Shown: piece after piece, positions 8,556 through 16,498 of the stretch
Numbering within the stretch: the stretch's first letter is position 1
Layout of the letters: each line of letters begins with the position of its first letter
Assembly (NCBI RefSeq): GCF_044761665.1
Contig: NZ_JBIWCW010000002.1
Coordinates: 372,001-436,000 of the forward strand
Reading direction: 5' to 3'
DNA length: 64,000 nucleotides
From: Peribacillus sp044761665
GTDB lineage: Bacteria > Bacillota > Bacilli > Bacillales > DSM-1321
Made by a program: the position numbers and the translations under genes
Notes under the pieces: model-generated
Database searches by the model: none
What the model saw: only the letters and a program-made list of their open reading frames with translations
Told to the model about the DNA's origin: nothing

Positions 8556-9525
8556 AGAGAGACAACCTAGAGTGGTAATCATTGGAGGGGGAACGGGCCT
8601 TCCAGTCCTACTGAGGGGGTTGAAGAAGTATCCAGTAGATATAACGGCTATTGTGACAGTTGCCGATGATGGCGGTAGCTCTGGCCGCCTCAGGGAGGAT
8701 ATGCATATCCCTGCCCCAGGTGACATCCGTAATGTCCTGGCTGCACTTTCGGATGTAGAACCTCTTGTCGAGCAAATGTTTCAGCATCGTTTCCAAAGTA
8801 AAAATGAATTGTCCGGTCATTCGTTGGGGAATTTAATCCTTGCGGCCATGACCTCATTGACGGGGGACTTTGTCCATGCCATCCAGGAAATGAGTAAATT
8901 CCTGAATGTCCGTGGTAAAGTCCTTCCTGCTGCGAACCAAAGTGTGGTCCTTCATGCTGAAATGGAAGATGGTACGATTGTAACGGGAGAATCGAAAATC
9001 CCCTTGTCAGGAAAGAAAATAAAAAGAGTATTTCTGTCTCCTCAACAAATAAAGCCGCTCAGTGAAACGATCCAGGCCATCAAGCAAGCCGACCTTATTG
9101 TCATCGGGCCAGGAAGTTTATACACGAGCATCCTTCCGAATTTACTTGTACCAGGTATTGGGAAAGAAATAGCCCGCTCCAAAGCAAAGAAGGTGTATAT
9201 CTGCAACTTAATGACCCAAGCAGGGGAAACACTGGATTATAGTGCGAGCGACCATATAAAAGCAATATATGATCATATGGGAAATGCCTACATAGATCGG
9301 ATTCTTGTCAATGCGGAAGCCATACCAATCGGAATTCAGGAACGTTATCAAGCGGAATATGCTAAGCCGGTTGTGTATGATGTCGAGAGTTTAAAGAGAA
9401 TGGGCCTAGAAATCATACAGGGGCACATTTTCAGCTATGAGGATGATGTCATCCGCCATGACACGAAAAAGGTAGCGGATTTACTATATAACATGCTTAT
9501 ACACGAAAGTCATATAGCTCCTTAA
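8545..9525 (+). CDS. yvcK: Gluconeogenesis factor YvcK/MgfK, UDP-sugar binding
   Basis: This protein is needed in B. subtilis for growth on gluconeogenic carbon sources and helps place the cell-wall synthase PBP1; it binds UDP-GlcNAc and UDP-glucose. The 326-residue protein resembles the CofD/2-phospho-L-lactate transferase fold, with the N-terminal loop IGGGTGLPVLLRGLK and the block DDGGSSGRLREDM. The start lies within the end of rapZ, suggesting coupled translation. whiA follows 66 bases downstream. Confidence 0.94.
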   Translation: MPDKERQPRVVIIGGGTGLPVLLRGLKKYPVDITAIVTVADDGGSSGRLREDMHIPAPGDIRNVLAALSDVEPLVEQMFQHRFQSKNELSGHSLGNLILAAMTSLTGDFVHAIQEMSKFLNVRGKVLPAANQSVVLHAEMEDGTIVTGESKIPLSGKKIKRVFLSPQQIKPLSETIQAIKQADLIVIGPGSLYTSILPNLLVPGIGKEIARSKAKKVYICNLMTQAGETLDYSASDHIKAIYDHMGNAYIDRILVNAEAIPIGIQERYQAEYAKPVVYDVESLKRMGLEIIQGHIFSYEDDVIRHDTKKVADLLYNMLIHESHIAP

Positions 9526-9591
9526 ATATAGGTGGAGACTGTCTTTTGACTAAAAAATAGATGACCTATGTTCGATTGGGGGGTGAAATGA

Positions 9592-10545
9592 ATGTCTTTT
9601 GCTTCAGAAACAAAGAAAGAATTGACTACATTGGAAGGTAAGGATTGCTGCGTGAAAGCCGAATTATGTGCCCTTATTCGGATGAACGGATCCCTTTCAT
9701 TTTCCAACCGTAAGCTTGTTGTGGATATTCAGACGGAAAATGCAGCGATCGCTAGACGGATATATATGCTCCTGAAAAAAAGCTATGAAGTCCAGGTCGA
9801 GCTACTCGTTCGTAAAAAGATGAAACTCAAAAAGAATAATGTGTATATCGTAAGGATGTCAGCAGGCGGCCAGCGGATTTTAACCGATTTAGAAATTTTG
9901 GGAGAAGGCTTTGAAATTCTTCATGCTATATCCGATAATATAGTGGGGAAGAAATGTTGCAAGCGTTCATATATAAGAGGTGCCTTCCTCGCAGGAGGTT
10001 CGGTCAATAATCCGGAAACGTCTTCCTATCACCTCGAGATTTTCTCGCTTTATAAGGAGCATAACGATGCCTTATGTGAATTGATGAATAAGTTTGACTT
10101 GAAGGCGAAGACGCTTGAAAGAAAAAAAGGATATATCATTTATTTAAAAGAAGCCGAGAAAATTGCCGAGTTTTTAAGCATTGTGGGAGCGCATTCAGCA
10201 TTACTAAGGTTCGAGGATGTACGAATTGTGCGGGATATGCGTAACTCCGTCAATCGGCTTGTAAATTGTGAAACTGCCAATCTGAATAAAACGATTGGAG
10301 CTTCACTGCGACAGGTCGAGAATATCCATTATATCGAAGATACAGTAGGACTAAGTATTTTACCGGATAAGTTGCGGGAAATAGCCGAACTGCGGATTGC
10401 ATATCAAGATATTACTCTGAAGGAACTGGGTGAAATGGTTTCTGGAGGAACTATTAGTAAATCAGGCATTAATCACAGGCTACGAAAAATTGATGAAATA
10501 GCTGATAGACTCCGTGGGGGAGAAGCTATTTCTGCGAAAAAATAA
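9592..10545 (+). CDS. whiA: WhiA DNA-binding protein
   Basis: WhiA is a conserved Gram-positive protein, a sporulation transcription factor in Streptomyces and a factor in cell division and chromosome segregation in B. subtilis. The 317-residue protein has a LAGLIDADG-like N-terminal fold (region YIRGAFLAGGSVNNP) and a C-terminal helix-turn-helix around LKELGEMVSGGTISKSGINHR. The ATG at 9592 follows the G-rich site GGGGGGTGA. It stands between yvcK and crh as in B. subtilis. Confidence 0.95.
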   Translation: MSFASETKKELTTLEGKDCCVKAELCALIRMNGSLSFSNRKLVVDIQTENAAIARRIYMLLKKSYEVQVELLVRKKMKLKKNNVYIVRMSAGGQRILTDLEILGEGFEILHAISDNIVGKKCCKRSYIRGAFLAGGSVNNPETSSYHLEIFSLYKEHNDALCELMNKFDLKAKTLERKKGYIIYLKEAEKIAEFLSIVGAHSALLRFEDVRIVRDMRNSVNRLVNCETANLNKTIGASLRQVENIHYIEDTVGLSILPDKLREIAELRIAYQDITLKELGEMVSGGTISKSGINHRLRKIDEIADRLRGGEAISAKK

Positions 10546-10565
10546 GGTGTAATGGAGAGATCAAG

Positions 10566-10823
10566 ATGGTGGAAAAACAAATAGAAGTAAAACTAAAGAC
10601 AGGTTTACAAGCCCGCCCGGCAGCTCTTTTCGTTCAAGAGGCTAATCGTTTTCAATCAGACGTTTTCCTTGAAAAAGACGGAAAAAAAGTGAATGCCAAA
10701 AGTATTATGGGTTTGATGAGCCTAGCTGTTAGTTCTGGTGTATCCATCAAGCTTATCGTAGACGGGCGCGACGAACAGGAAGCAATTGAAGCGTTGGAAG
10801 AATTCGTACAGCAAGAAGGATAA
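10566..10823 (+). CDS. crh: HPr-like catabolite repression protein Crh
   Basis: Crh is an HPr paralogue that, when phosphorylated on Ser46 by HPr kinase, acts as co-repressor with CcpA. The 85-residue protein has Gln in the place of the PTS histidine (GLQARPA rather than GIHARPA), which rules out sugar phosphotransfer and separates it from PtsH. The regulatory serine lies in KSIMGLMSL. It ends the yvcI-crh cluster; a terminator follows at once. Confidence 0.96.
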   Translation: MVEKQIEVKLKTGLQARPAALFVQEANRFQSDVFLEKDGKKVNAKSIMGLMSLAVSSGVSIKLIVDGRDEQEAIEALEEFVQQEG

Positions 10824-10829
10824 AAAATG

Positions 10830-10857
10830 GGGATGCCTAAAGTAGCATCCCTTTTTT
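10830..10857 (+). terminator. Terminator downstream of crh
   Basis: The stem GGGATGC/GCATCCC with an 8-base loop is followed by six T residues, closing the rightward cluster before the convergent clpP. Confidence 0.9.
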
Positions 10858-10863
10858 GATATA

Positions 10864-10892
10864 GAAAAACGGACTCAAATGAATGAGTCCGT
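10864..10892 (-). terminator. Terminator downstream of clpP
   Basis: The stem ACGGACTCA/TGAGTCCGT with a 6-base loop is followed, read leftward, by a T run. It serves the leftward clpP gene. Confidence 0.85.
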
Positions 10893-10903
10893 TCGTTTTA
10901 TCA

Positions 10904-11509
10904 TTAAGATTCTTTCTTTTCGTCAAGGTGGCTACGCGTGATGACTTTGTCAATTAAGCCGTATTCAAGAGCTCTTTCAGAAGTCATGAAGTTATCACGT
11001 TCTGTATCTCTTTGAAGGACTTCTAGCGGTTGACCAGTACGTTCCGCTAAAATTTGGTTCAATTTATCTTTCAAGTGAAGGATACGACGGGCTGCAATTT
11101 CAATTTCTGTTGCTTGACCTTGAGCGCCTCCAAGTGGTTGGTGAATCATGACTTCACTGTTAGGAAGTGCAAAACGTTTGCCCTTCTCACCAGCAGCCAA
11201 TAGGAATGCACCCATTGAAGCAGCCATACCGATACATACAGTAGAGACATTAGGCTTGATATATTGCATCGTATCATAAATCGCCATACCGGAAGTGATG
11301 CTTCCACCTGGGCTGTTAATGTAAAGTGTAATGTCTTTTTCAGGATTTTCAGCTTCTAAGAATAGTAATTGAGCAACAATAGAATTGGATACATTGTCGT
11401 CGATTGCACTTCCAAGCATGATGATCCGGTCTTTTAAAAGACGAGAGTAGATATCGTAGGCACGCTCCCCACGACTTGTTTGTTCGATAACTGTAGGAAT
11501 TAAATTCAT
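10904..11509 (-). CDS. clpP: ATP-dependent Clp protease proteolytic subunit
   Basis: ClpP forms the double-heptamer chamber that degrades proteins fed by ClpC, ClpX or ClpE. The 201-residue serine protease has its nucleophile in GMAASMGAF, the His in MIHQPLGG and the Asp in the C-terminal third. The second ATG, at 11509, is chosen because AGGAGG lies 8 bases before it but only 2 bases before the ATG at 11515; the product then starts MNLIPTVIEQ as in the family. It is monocistronic with its own CtsR-controlled promoter. Confidence 0.97.
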   Translation of the reverse strand: MNLIPTVIEQTSRGERAYDIYSRLLKDRIIMLGSAIDDNVSNSIVAQLLFLEAENPEKDITLYINSPGGSITSGMAIYDTMQYIKPNVSTVCIGMAASMGAFLLAAGEKGKRFALPNSEVMIHQPLGGAQGQATEIEIAARRILHLKDKLNQILAERTGQPLEVLQRDTERDNFMTSERALEYGLIDKVITRSHLDEKKES

Positions 11510-11560
11510 GTTCATTTCCTCCTTCGATTGAGAGAATCATTTAAATTTCTTTATGTATGT

Positions 11561-11591
11561 ATGATACACTTTTTGGTCAATTAAGGTCAAA
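11561..11591 (-). promoter_or_regulatory. clpP promoter with overlapping CtsR operator
   Basis: Read on the minus strand, TTGACC (11585-11590) is followed after 18 bases by TATCAT (11561-11566). The CtsR heptad repeat overlaps the -35: GGTCAAT-TAA-GGTCAAA at 11575-11591 matches the known pattern of two RGTCAAA heptads with a 3-base spacer. CtsR is the heat- and stress-response repressor of clp genes, so clpP should be stress-induced. Confidence 0.85.
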
Positions 11592-11739
11592 CAAAACAAA
11601 CCCTATATTTGATTATTCGTTCGACAATTTACAATGAATGCTCCTTTCAACTTATATTTAATTTGATTTATGCCGTCCAGGGATGAATTTCCACTTTATC
11701 CATACTACCCATATTTCGATGTTTTAAACGTGAATGCTC

Positions 11740-11768
11740 TTGCAAACAAACGGTTTATATCATATAAT
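11740..11768 (+). promoter_or_regulatory. Promoter of the tRNA-Arg gene
   Basis: TTGCAA is followed after 17 bases by a perfect TATAAT at 11763-11768, about 50 bases before the tRNA. Apart from this promoter and the CtsR site, I see nothing else in the 11510-11818 gap. Confidence 0.75.
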
Positions 11769-11818
11769 GGAGTCTGTTGAAAAAATACTTTAAGCTCGAT
11801 TAATCGACTTCCTATTCC

Positions 11819-11890
11819 GCCCTCGTAGTGCAACGGATAGAACGCAAGCCTCCGAAGCTTGAAATGCAGGTTCGATTCCTGCCGAGGGCA
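11819..11890 (+). tRNA. tRNA-Arg(CCG)
   Basis: The cloverleaf is complete: acceptor GCCCTCG/CGAGGGC with discriminator A, anticodon stem CAAGC/GCTTG, loop CTCCGAA giving anticodon CCG, and T stem GCAGG/CCTGC with TTCGATT. No 3' CCA is encoded. The D stem GTGC/GAAC has one G-A mismatch. It reads the rare Arg codon CGG. Confidence 0.95.
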
Positions 11891-11904
11891 TTACTGTTTA
11901 CTGT

Positions 11905-11937
11905 CCCTACGCTTTTCATAGCGTGGGGGCTTTTTTT
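11905..11937 (+). terminator. Terminator of the tRNA-Arg transcript
   Basis: The stem CCCTACGCT/AGCGTGGGG (one G-T pair) is followed by seven T residues, 15 bases after the tRNA. Confidence 0.88.
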
Positions 11938-12076
11938 ATTACGATGCTTTAAAGGAATGCTTATATAGCAGGTTAGCATTACACCAATAAAGTAATCCGG
12001 TTTATATCAGTAAAATAAGGTATAGTATATGTAATGAATGGATTTTCTTTAAAGACAAGAAAAGTAGGTGAACAAA

Positions 12077-12220
12077 GTGGGGAAATATCAATTGGATTAC
12101 AAAAGCCAGGTAGCTGTGACAAAGTTTCATGAAAAACAGAAGCCGGCCAAATTTGATAAAAAGCAACATCTTGAAAAATTGCGTGCGGAATATTTGAAAA
12201 AGAAGCAAGCAGATAAATAA
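12077..12220 (+). CDS. Small, highly charged protein of unknown function
   Basis: A 47-codon frame with a GTG start and the site AGGTGA 6 bases upstream. The product begins MGKYQLDYKSQ and is very rich in Lys, Gln and Glu (LEKLRAEYLKKKQADK at the end), likely a basic alpha-helix. Two hairpins follow, the second being a good terminator, which supports a real gene. There is no signal peptide, Cys or metal motif. I do not recognise the family. It lies alone between tRNA-Arg and the sigma-54 gene. Confidence 0.6.
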   Translation: MGKYQLDYKSQVAVTKFHEKQKPAKFDKKQHLEKLRAEYLKKKQADK

Positions 12221-12261
12221 TAAGAATGAAAACATTCCGACACTCTTTTGTCGGAAACTGC

Positions 12262-12292
12262 AATCTCCTGCATATAGTAGGAGATTTTTTTT
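12262..12292 (+). terminator. Terminator after the small charged ORF
   Basis: The 8-base stem AATCTCCT/AGGAGATT is followed by a T run through 12292. A smaller hairpin (TTCCGAC/GTCGGAA) lies just upstream. Confidence 0.85.
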
Positions 12293-12484
12293 ACTTGAAG
12301 ATAACCTCAATTTCTTTTTGAATCTCCCGATATTGAATAATTTGGTTCCCATATAAGTAGTCGTTAAGGGCTCTGCCTGAGCATATAGTGTATAAATAAG
12401 AACATTCTATTGAGTAAGCGTTTTCAGTTTTTAGTGTAGTATTATCTCCTAATCATGTAAAATGGAATGGGGAGGGATGGATCA

Positions 12485-13825
12485 ATGAGCATGAACATGA
12501 ACGCAGGTCTTTTTCAACAGCAAACATTAAAAATGGCTATGACCCAGGAATTAATGCAGGCTATTACGTTGTTGCAGTATTCGACACAAGAGCTTACCGC
12601 CTTTTTAGAAAATAAAATGGAGGAAAACCCACTAATATCCCTGGAACAACCAGTTTCTGCCTTATTTCAACCTACCTACGATCGTAAAAAAGGGAAACAA
12701 CATATAAAAAATACGTATGATTCGAATGATTGGATCGAACAATTGAGTGGTGAAGATACGCTCTCGCTTGAACAGCATATCATGTCACAAGTAAATCACC
12801 AGCATGTATCCGCTGAACATCAAAAAGCGATGTTGTTCCTGATCCATAATCTTGATGAAAATGGGTATTTACGAATCGATTTGGATGATATTTGTGAACC
12901 TGGCATGTCTTCTACCATTTTAAAAGAAAGTTTAGACGTATTACAACAGGTAGAACCACATGGTCTTGCGGCAAGGAATCTGCAAGAATGCCTTCTTCTT
13001 CAGGTGAAAGCAGAAGGGGTGAATCGATTAGCGGAATGTATCCTTGAAAATTATTTTCCTGAGTTTGTCGAAAAACGCTGGAAGGATTTGAGTAAAAAGA
13101 TTGGTGTTTCACTGAAAGAAATTCAGCAAGTGCTTGATTATGTCCAGACATTGAACCCAAGGCCCGGCTCCCTCTTTTTTCAGGAAAAGCCCTCCTATAT
13201 CGTACCGGATGTAGTTGTCGAAGTAGTCAACGGAACTCTGCTGGTAGGGAATTATGAAGGGAATTCGCCCAATCTTCATGTGGATAAAGGGTATATGAAC
13301 CAGATGAAGAGTTATAAAGACCATGGGGTGCAACGTTTTATTCAGGACAAGTGGCAGGAGTTCCAGTGGATTTCAAAGGGGATACAACAACGTAAGGAAA
13401 CCATTTTAAAGGTTATGCAAACAATTGTCGAAAAGCAGCCTTTCTGTTTTCTTCATGGTTTACATTATTTAAAGCCGATGACGATGAAAGAAATAGCGGA
13501 CGAACTCGGCATCCATGAGTCCACTGTGAGCCGGGCTGTGAAAGGGAAGTATGTACAAACTTCATTTGGTACATTGGAAATGCGAATATTTTTTACCACT
13601 TCATTGCAATCGGTTGGCCATGTGGAGGATATCTCAGGGATGCAGGCGAAAAAAAATCTGCAGGTTGCCATCCAAAATGAAAATAAACAGAAGCCGCTCT
13701 CCGATCAAGACTTAGTTGTATGGTTAAAAGAGGAGAAGGGAATCATTTTGGCTCGGCGAACGGTAGCCAAATATCGGGAACAATTGGGCATTCCCGCTTC
13801 ATCTAAACGAAAAAGGTATGATTGA
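12485..13825 (+). CDS. rpoN: RNA polymerase sigma-54 factor (SigL)
   Basis: Sigma-54 directs RNA polymerase to -24/-12 promoters and needs AAA+ activators; in B. subtilis SigL controls levanase, Arg/Ile/Val catabolism and cold adaptation. The 446-residue protein shows the Gln-rich activator-interacting region (LKMAMTQELMQAITLLQYS), the core-binding domain, a helix-turn-helix (MKEIADELGIHESTVSRAV) and the RpoN box ARRTVAKYRE near the C-terminus. The ATG at 12485 is chosen over 12467 because the G-rich site at 12469-12477 sits between them. Confidence 0.95.
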   Translation: MSMNMNAGLFQQQTLKMAMTQELMQAITLLQYSTQELTAFLENKMEENPLISLEQPVSALFQPTYDRKKGKQHIKNTYDSNDWIEQLSGEDTLSLEQHIMSQVNHQHVSAEHQKAMLFLIHNLDENGYLRIDLDDICEPGMSSTILKESLDVLQQVEPHGLAARNLQECLLLQVKAEGVNRLAECILENYFPEFVEKRWKDLSKKIGVSLKEIQQVLDYVQTLNPRPGSLFFQEKPSYIVPDVVVEVVNGTLLVGNYEGNSPNLHVDKGYMNQMKSYKDHGVQRFIQDKWQEFQWISKGIQQRKETILKVMQTIVEKQPFCFLHGLHYLKPMTMKEIADELGIHESTVSRAVKGKYVQTSFGTLEMRIFFTTSLQSVGHVEDISGMQAKKNLQVAIQNENKQKPLSDQDLVVWLKEEKGIILARRTVAKYREQLGIPASSKRKRYD

Positions 13826-13836
13826 AAAGGATGAGT

Positions 13837-14082
13837 ATGATGGAAAAGGACACTTTGATTTTGTACAGCAGGGTACAGTGCCCGCTGTGTGTAAAGGCGA
13901 AACAGATTCTGGAAGAATTAAAAAAGGAATCTGAGTTAACATATAAAGAAATTGATATTCATTCTGATGATGTTTTAGTTGAAAAGTACGGGCTGATGAT
14001 TCCAGTCATTGAAATGGGTGGAAGAATTATTCAGTATGGAAACGTTGATATATCAACGCTTAGAAGTGTTTTGGTAAAATAA
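13837..14082 (+). CDS. Glutaredoxin-like thiol-disulfide protein
   Basis: An 81-residue thioredoxin-fold protein with the redox motif CPLC near the N-terminus (LYSRVQCPLCVKAKQIL) and the cis-Pro turn IPVIEM. It probably reduces disulfides or mixed disulfides, but the partner is unknown. AAAAGGA ends 5 bases before the ATG at 13837; a TTG at 13822 and ATGs at 13831 and 13840 are possible alternatives. It begins just behind the sigma-54 stop and is probably co-transcribed with it. Confidence 0.8.
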   Translation: MMEKDTLILYSRVQCPLCVKAKQILEELKKESELTYKEIDIHSDDVLVEKYGLMIPVIEMGGRIIQYGNVDISTLRSVLVK

Positions 14083-14095
14083 TCTATCAAATTGT

Positions 14096-14124
14096 TTGAA
14101 GAAACATTCTTTTCCTGCTATTAT
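14096..14124 (+). promoter_or_regulatory. Promoter of the cggR-gapA operon
   Basis: TTGAAG (14096-14101) is followed after 17 bases by TATTAT (14119-14124). The expected start near 14131 lies about 28 bases before the CggR operator, the arrangement known in B. subtilis. Confidence 0.6.
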
Positions 14125-14151
14125 AAGTTTTGTAGCAGGAATATTTTTTTA
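14112..14151 (+). terminator. Terminator of the rpoN-glutaredoxin unit
   Basis: The stem TCCTGCTA/TAGCAGGA with a 12-base loop is followed by seven T residues. The -10 of the cggR promoter lies inside this hairpin. Confidence 0.8.
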
Positions 14152-14158
14152 TTTTAAG

Positions 14159-14195
14159 CGGGACACAAAATGACTATGTGGGACATAATATGTCC
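14159..14195 (+). promoter_or_regulatory. CggR operator
   Basis: Two direct half-operators, CGGGACACAAAATGAC and TGGGACATAATATGTCC, match the B. subtilis CggR site of repeated GGGAC...TGTCC. CggR bound here should block transcription until fructose-1,6-bisphosphate releases it. Confidence 0.85.
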
Positions 14196-14221
14196 ATATA
14201 GATCTTTTAGGAGATTTAACC

Positions 14222-15259
14222 ATGCGCACACTACTCGAGGTACAAAGAAAATTATTGCCTGATTTCCTTACGGTTATGCAAAAAAGGTATGATATCCTGC
14301 GTCATATCAAAATGTTACAGCCCGTGGGAAGGCGAAGTTTGGCTGTGAGCCTTAATTTGACTGAGCGGATCCTTAGAAGTGAAATTGACTTTCTAAAAGG
14401 TCAGAACCTTATCAATATATTTAGTTCTGGCATGATGCTTTCTGAAGAAGGGATTGAAGTCCTGGAAAAATTGGAAGGAATAATGCGAGAGGTAATGGGT
14501 ATAGACCTAATGGAGCGGCAATTGCAGGAAATGTTGCAAGTTGACGAAGTCATCATCGTTTCAGGGAACTGTGAAGAGTCTCCTTGGGTGAAAAAAGAGT
14601 TAGGAAAAGCCTGCGCAATCCGGATGAAACGGGAATGGAAAACGAAGAATACCATAGCCGTTACTGGCGGATCGACAATGGCTGAAGTAGCTAATTCACT
14701 ATCGCCAGATGAAGCATCGATGCAGTTGACATTTGTTCCAGCCCGAGGTGGACTAGGTGAAGCCACGCAAATCCAGGCGAATACGATCGTGGAAAAGATG
14801 GCCCATAAAGCTCGTGCATCTTACCGGGTACTGTATGTTCCCGATCAATTGAGCGATGAGTCCTATACTTCTATCATGAAGGAACCTGCGATGAAAGAAG
14901 TCATCACGAAAATCAAATCTGCCGATATGATTATCCATGGTATAGGTGACGCTCTAGCGATGGCTAAGAGAAGAAATACGTCATCAGATATGTTAAAAAA
15001 GCTGATTGATGGAAATGCTGTAGGTGAAGCATTTGGTTATTATTACGATGAAAATGGAACTGTTGTCCATAAAGTTTTGACCGTTGGCATTCAATTAGAA
15101 GACCTTAGCCCTGAAAAGCGAGTGATAACTGTTGCTGGCGGGAAGACTAAAGTAAAGGCAATCCGTTCCTATATGAAAGGCGCTCCTTCATCGACGGTTT
15201 TAATTACGGATGAAGCGGCAGCATTAGAGTTAATTCAGGGATATCATACCCTTAAATAA
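14222..15259 (+). CDS. cggR: Central glycolytic genes repressor
   Basis: CggR represses the gapA operon and is relieved by fructose-1,6-bisphosphate. The 345-residue SorC-family protein has an N-terminal winged helix (GRRSLAVSLNLTERILRSEI, residues about 37-56) and a large sugar-phosphate domain with VTGGSTMAEVA, FVPARGGLGE and HGIGDA. AGGAGA precedes the ATG. It is the first gene of its own target operon, just after its operator, so it is autoregulated. Confidence 0.96.
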   Translation: MRTLLEVQRKLLPDFLTVMQKRYDILRHIKMLQPVGRRSLAVSLNLTERILRSEIDFLKGQNLINIFSSGMMLSEEGIEVLEKLEGIMREVMGIDLMERQLQEMLQVDEVIIVSGNCEESPWVKKELGKACAIRMKREWKTKNTIAVTGGSTMAEVANSLSPDEASMQLTFVPARGGLGEATQIQANTIVEKMAHKARASYRVLYVPDQLSDESYTSIMKEPAMKEVITKIKSADMIIHGIGDALAMAKRRNTSSDMLKKLIDGNAVGEAFGYYYDENGTVVHKVLTVGIQLEDLSPEKRVITVAGGKTKVKAIRSYMKGAPSSTVLITDEAAALELIQGYHTLK

Positions 15260-15291
15260 AATATTTTCGAACTTAAGAGGAGGAATTTTTC

Positions 15292-16299
15292 ATGACAGTA
15301 AAAGTAGGTATTAATGGTTTTGGACGTATTGGACGTAACGTATTCCGTGCAGCATTAAAAAATCCAGAGGTAGACATCGTAGCGATTAACGATTTAACTG
15401 ACGCTAATATGTTGGCACACCTTCTGCAATATGACTCAATTCATGGTTCACTACAAGAAAAAGTTACAGTTGATGGGGATTTCTTAGTAGTTGATGGACA
15501 TAAAGTTAAAGTATTGGCTGAGCGCGATCCAGCACAATTAGGATGGGGAGAACTTGGCGTAGAAGTTGTTGTTGAGTCAACTGGCCGTTTCACAAAACGT
15601 GCTGATGCAGCTAAACATTTAGAAGCTGGTGCGAAAAAAGTAATCATCTCCGCTCCTGCATCTGACGAAGATATTACAATCGTAATGGGTGTAAATGAAG
15701 ACAAATACGATGCAGCAAACCATCATGTCATTTCAAATGCATCTTGTACGACTAACTGCTTAGCTCCTTTCGCTAAAGTCCTTCAAGAGCAATTTGGTAT
15801 CAAACGTGGAATGATGACGACTGTTCACTCATACACAAATGATCAACAAATTCTTGATTTACCTCATAAAGACTACCGTCGTGCTCGTGCGGCTGCTGAA
15901 AATATCATTCCGACAACTACGGGTGCAGCTAAAGCTGTAGCACTTGTTCTTCCTGAGTTAAAAGGGAAATTGAATGGTATGGCTATGCGTGTTCCTACAC
16001 CGAACGTTTCAGTAGTGGATTTAGTTGCTGAACTTGAAAAAGACGTAACCGCTGAAGAAGTAAACGCAGCATTCAAAAAAGCATCTGAAGGCGAACTAAA
16101 AGGAATCCTGGAATACAGTGAACTTCCACTAGTATCTGGTGACTATAATGGAAACCCATCTTCTTCTACGATTGATGCTCTTTCTACAATGGTCATGGAA
16201 GGAAACATGGTAAAAGTATTATCTTGGTATGATAATGAAACAGGTTATTCTAACCGTGTTGTAGACTTGATCGATTACCTTGCTAAAAAAGGTCTGTAA
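15292..16299 (+). CDS. gapA: NAD-dependent glyceraldehyde-3-phosphate dehydrogenase
   Basis: GapA oxidises glyceraldehyde-3-phosphate to 1,3-bisphosphoglycerate with NAD in glycolysis. The 335-residue protein has the NAD fold at the N-terminus (INGFGRIGRNVFR), the catalytic Cys in ASCTTNCLAP near residue 152 and the catalytic His in TVHSYTNDQ. Position after cggR identifies it as the glycolytic enzyme rather than GapB. The codon use is biased, as expected for high expression. Confidence 0.97.
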   Translation: MTVKVGINGFGRIGRNVFRAALKNPEVDIVAINDLTDANMLAHLLQYDSIHGSLQEKVTVDGDFLVVDGHKVKVLAERDPAQLGWGELGVEVVVESTGRFTKRADAAKHLEAGAKKVIISAPASDEDITIVMGVNEDKYDAANHHVISNASCTTNCLAPFAKVLQEQFGIKRGMMTTVHSYTNDQQILDLPHKDYRRARAAAENIIPTTTGAAKAVALVLPELKGKLNGMAMRVPTPNVSVVDLVAELEKDVTAEEVNAAFKKASEGELKGILEYSELPLVSGDYNGNPSSSTIDALSTMVMEGNMVKVLSWYDNETGYSNRVVDLIDYLAKKGL

Positions 16300-16320
16300 T
16301 TCGCTTGAAAATTAAATTAT

Positions 16321-16352
16321 AAAAAAAATCTCACGAAGGTGAGGTTTTTTTT
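16321..16352 (+). terminator. Terminator between gapA and pgk
   Basis: The stem ATCTCAC/GTGAGGT with loop GAAG is preceded by A and followed by T runs. It should end many cggR-gapA transcripts, so gapA can be set independently of pgk-eno. Confidence 0.85.
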
Positions 16353-16410
16353 ATAATGATATTACGTGAAAGACTTCAACTTGTTTTTGGATAAATATCC
16401 GTATACAGAC

Positions 16411-16460
16411 TATAATGGAAAAGAGAAAAAAGGGAGTTGGGAATTGGTCGTCTCCCTTTT
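16411..16460 (+). promoter_or_regulatory. pgk promoter -10 and leader hairpin
   Basis: A perfect TATAAT at 16411-16416 lacks a clear -35. About 15 bases later AAAGGGAG (16429-16436) and CTCCCTTT (16452-16459) form a perfect 8-base stem with a 15-base loop, ending in four T residues 40 bases before the pgk ATG. It could be an mRNA 5' stabiliser or a weak attenuator. Confidence 0.45.
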
Positions 16461-16498
16461 AAAAATAAAGTAACCATATCTAAGGAGGTTCTTGGATT

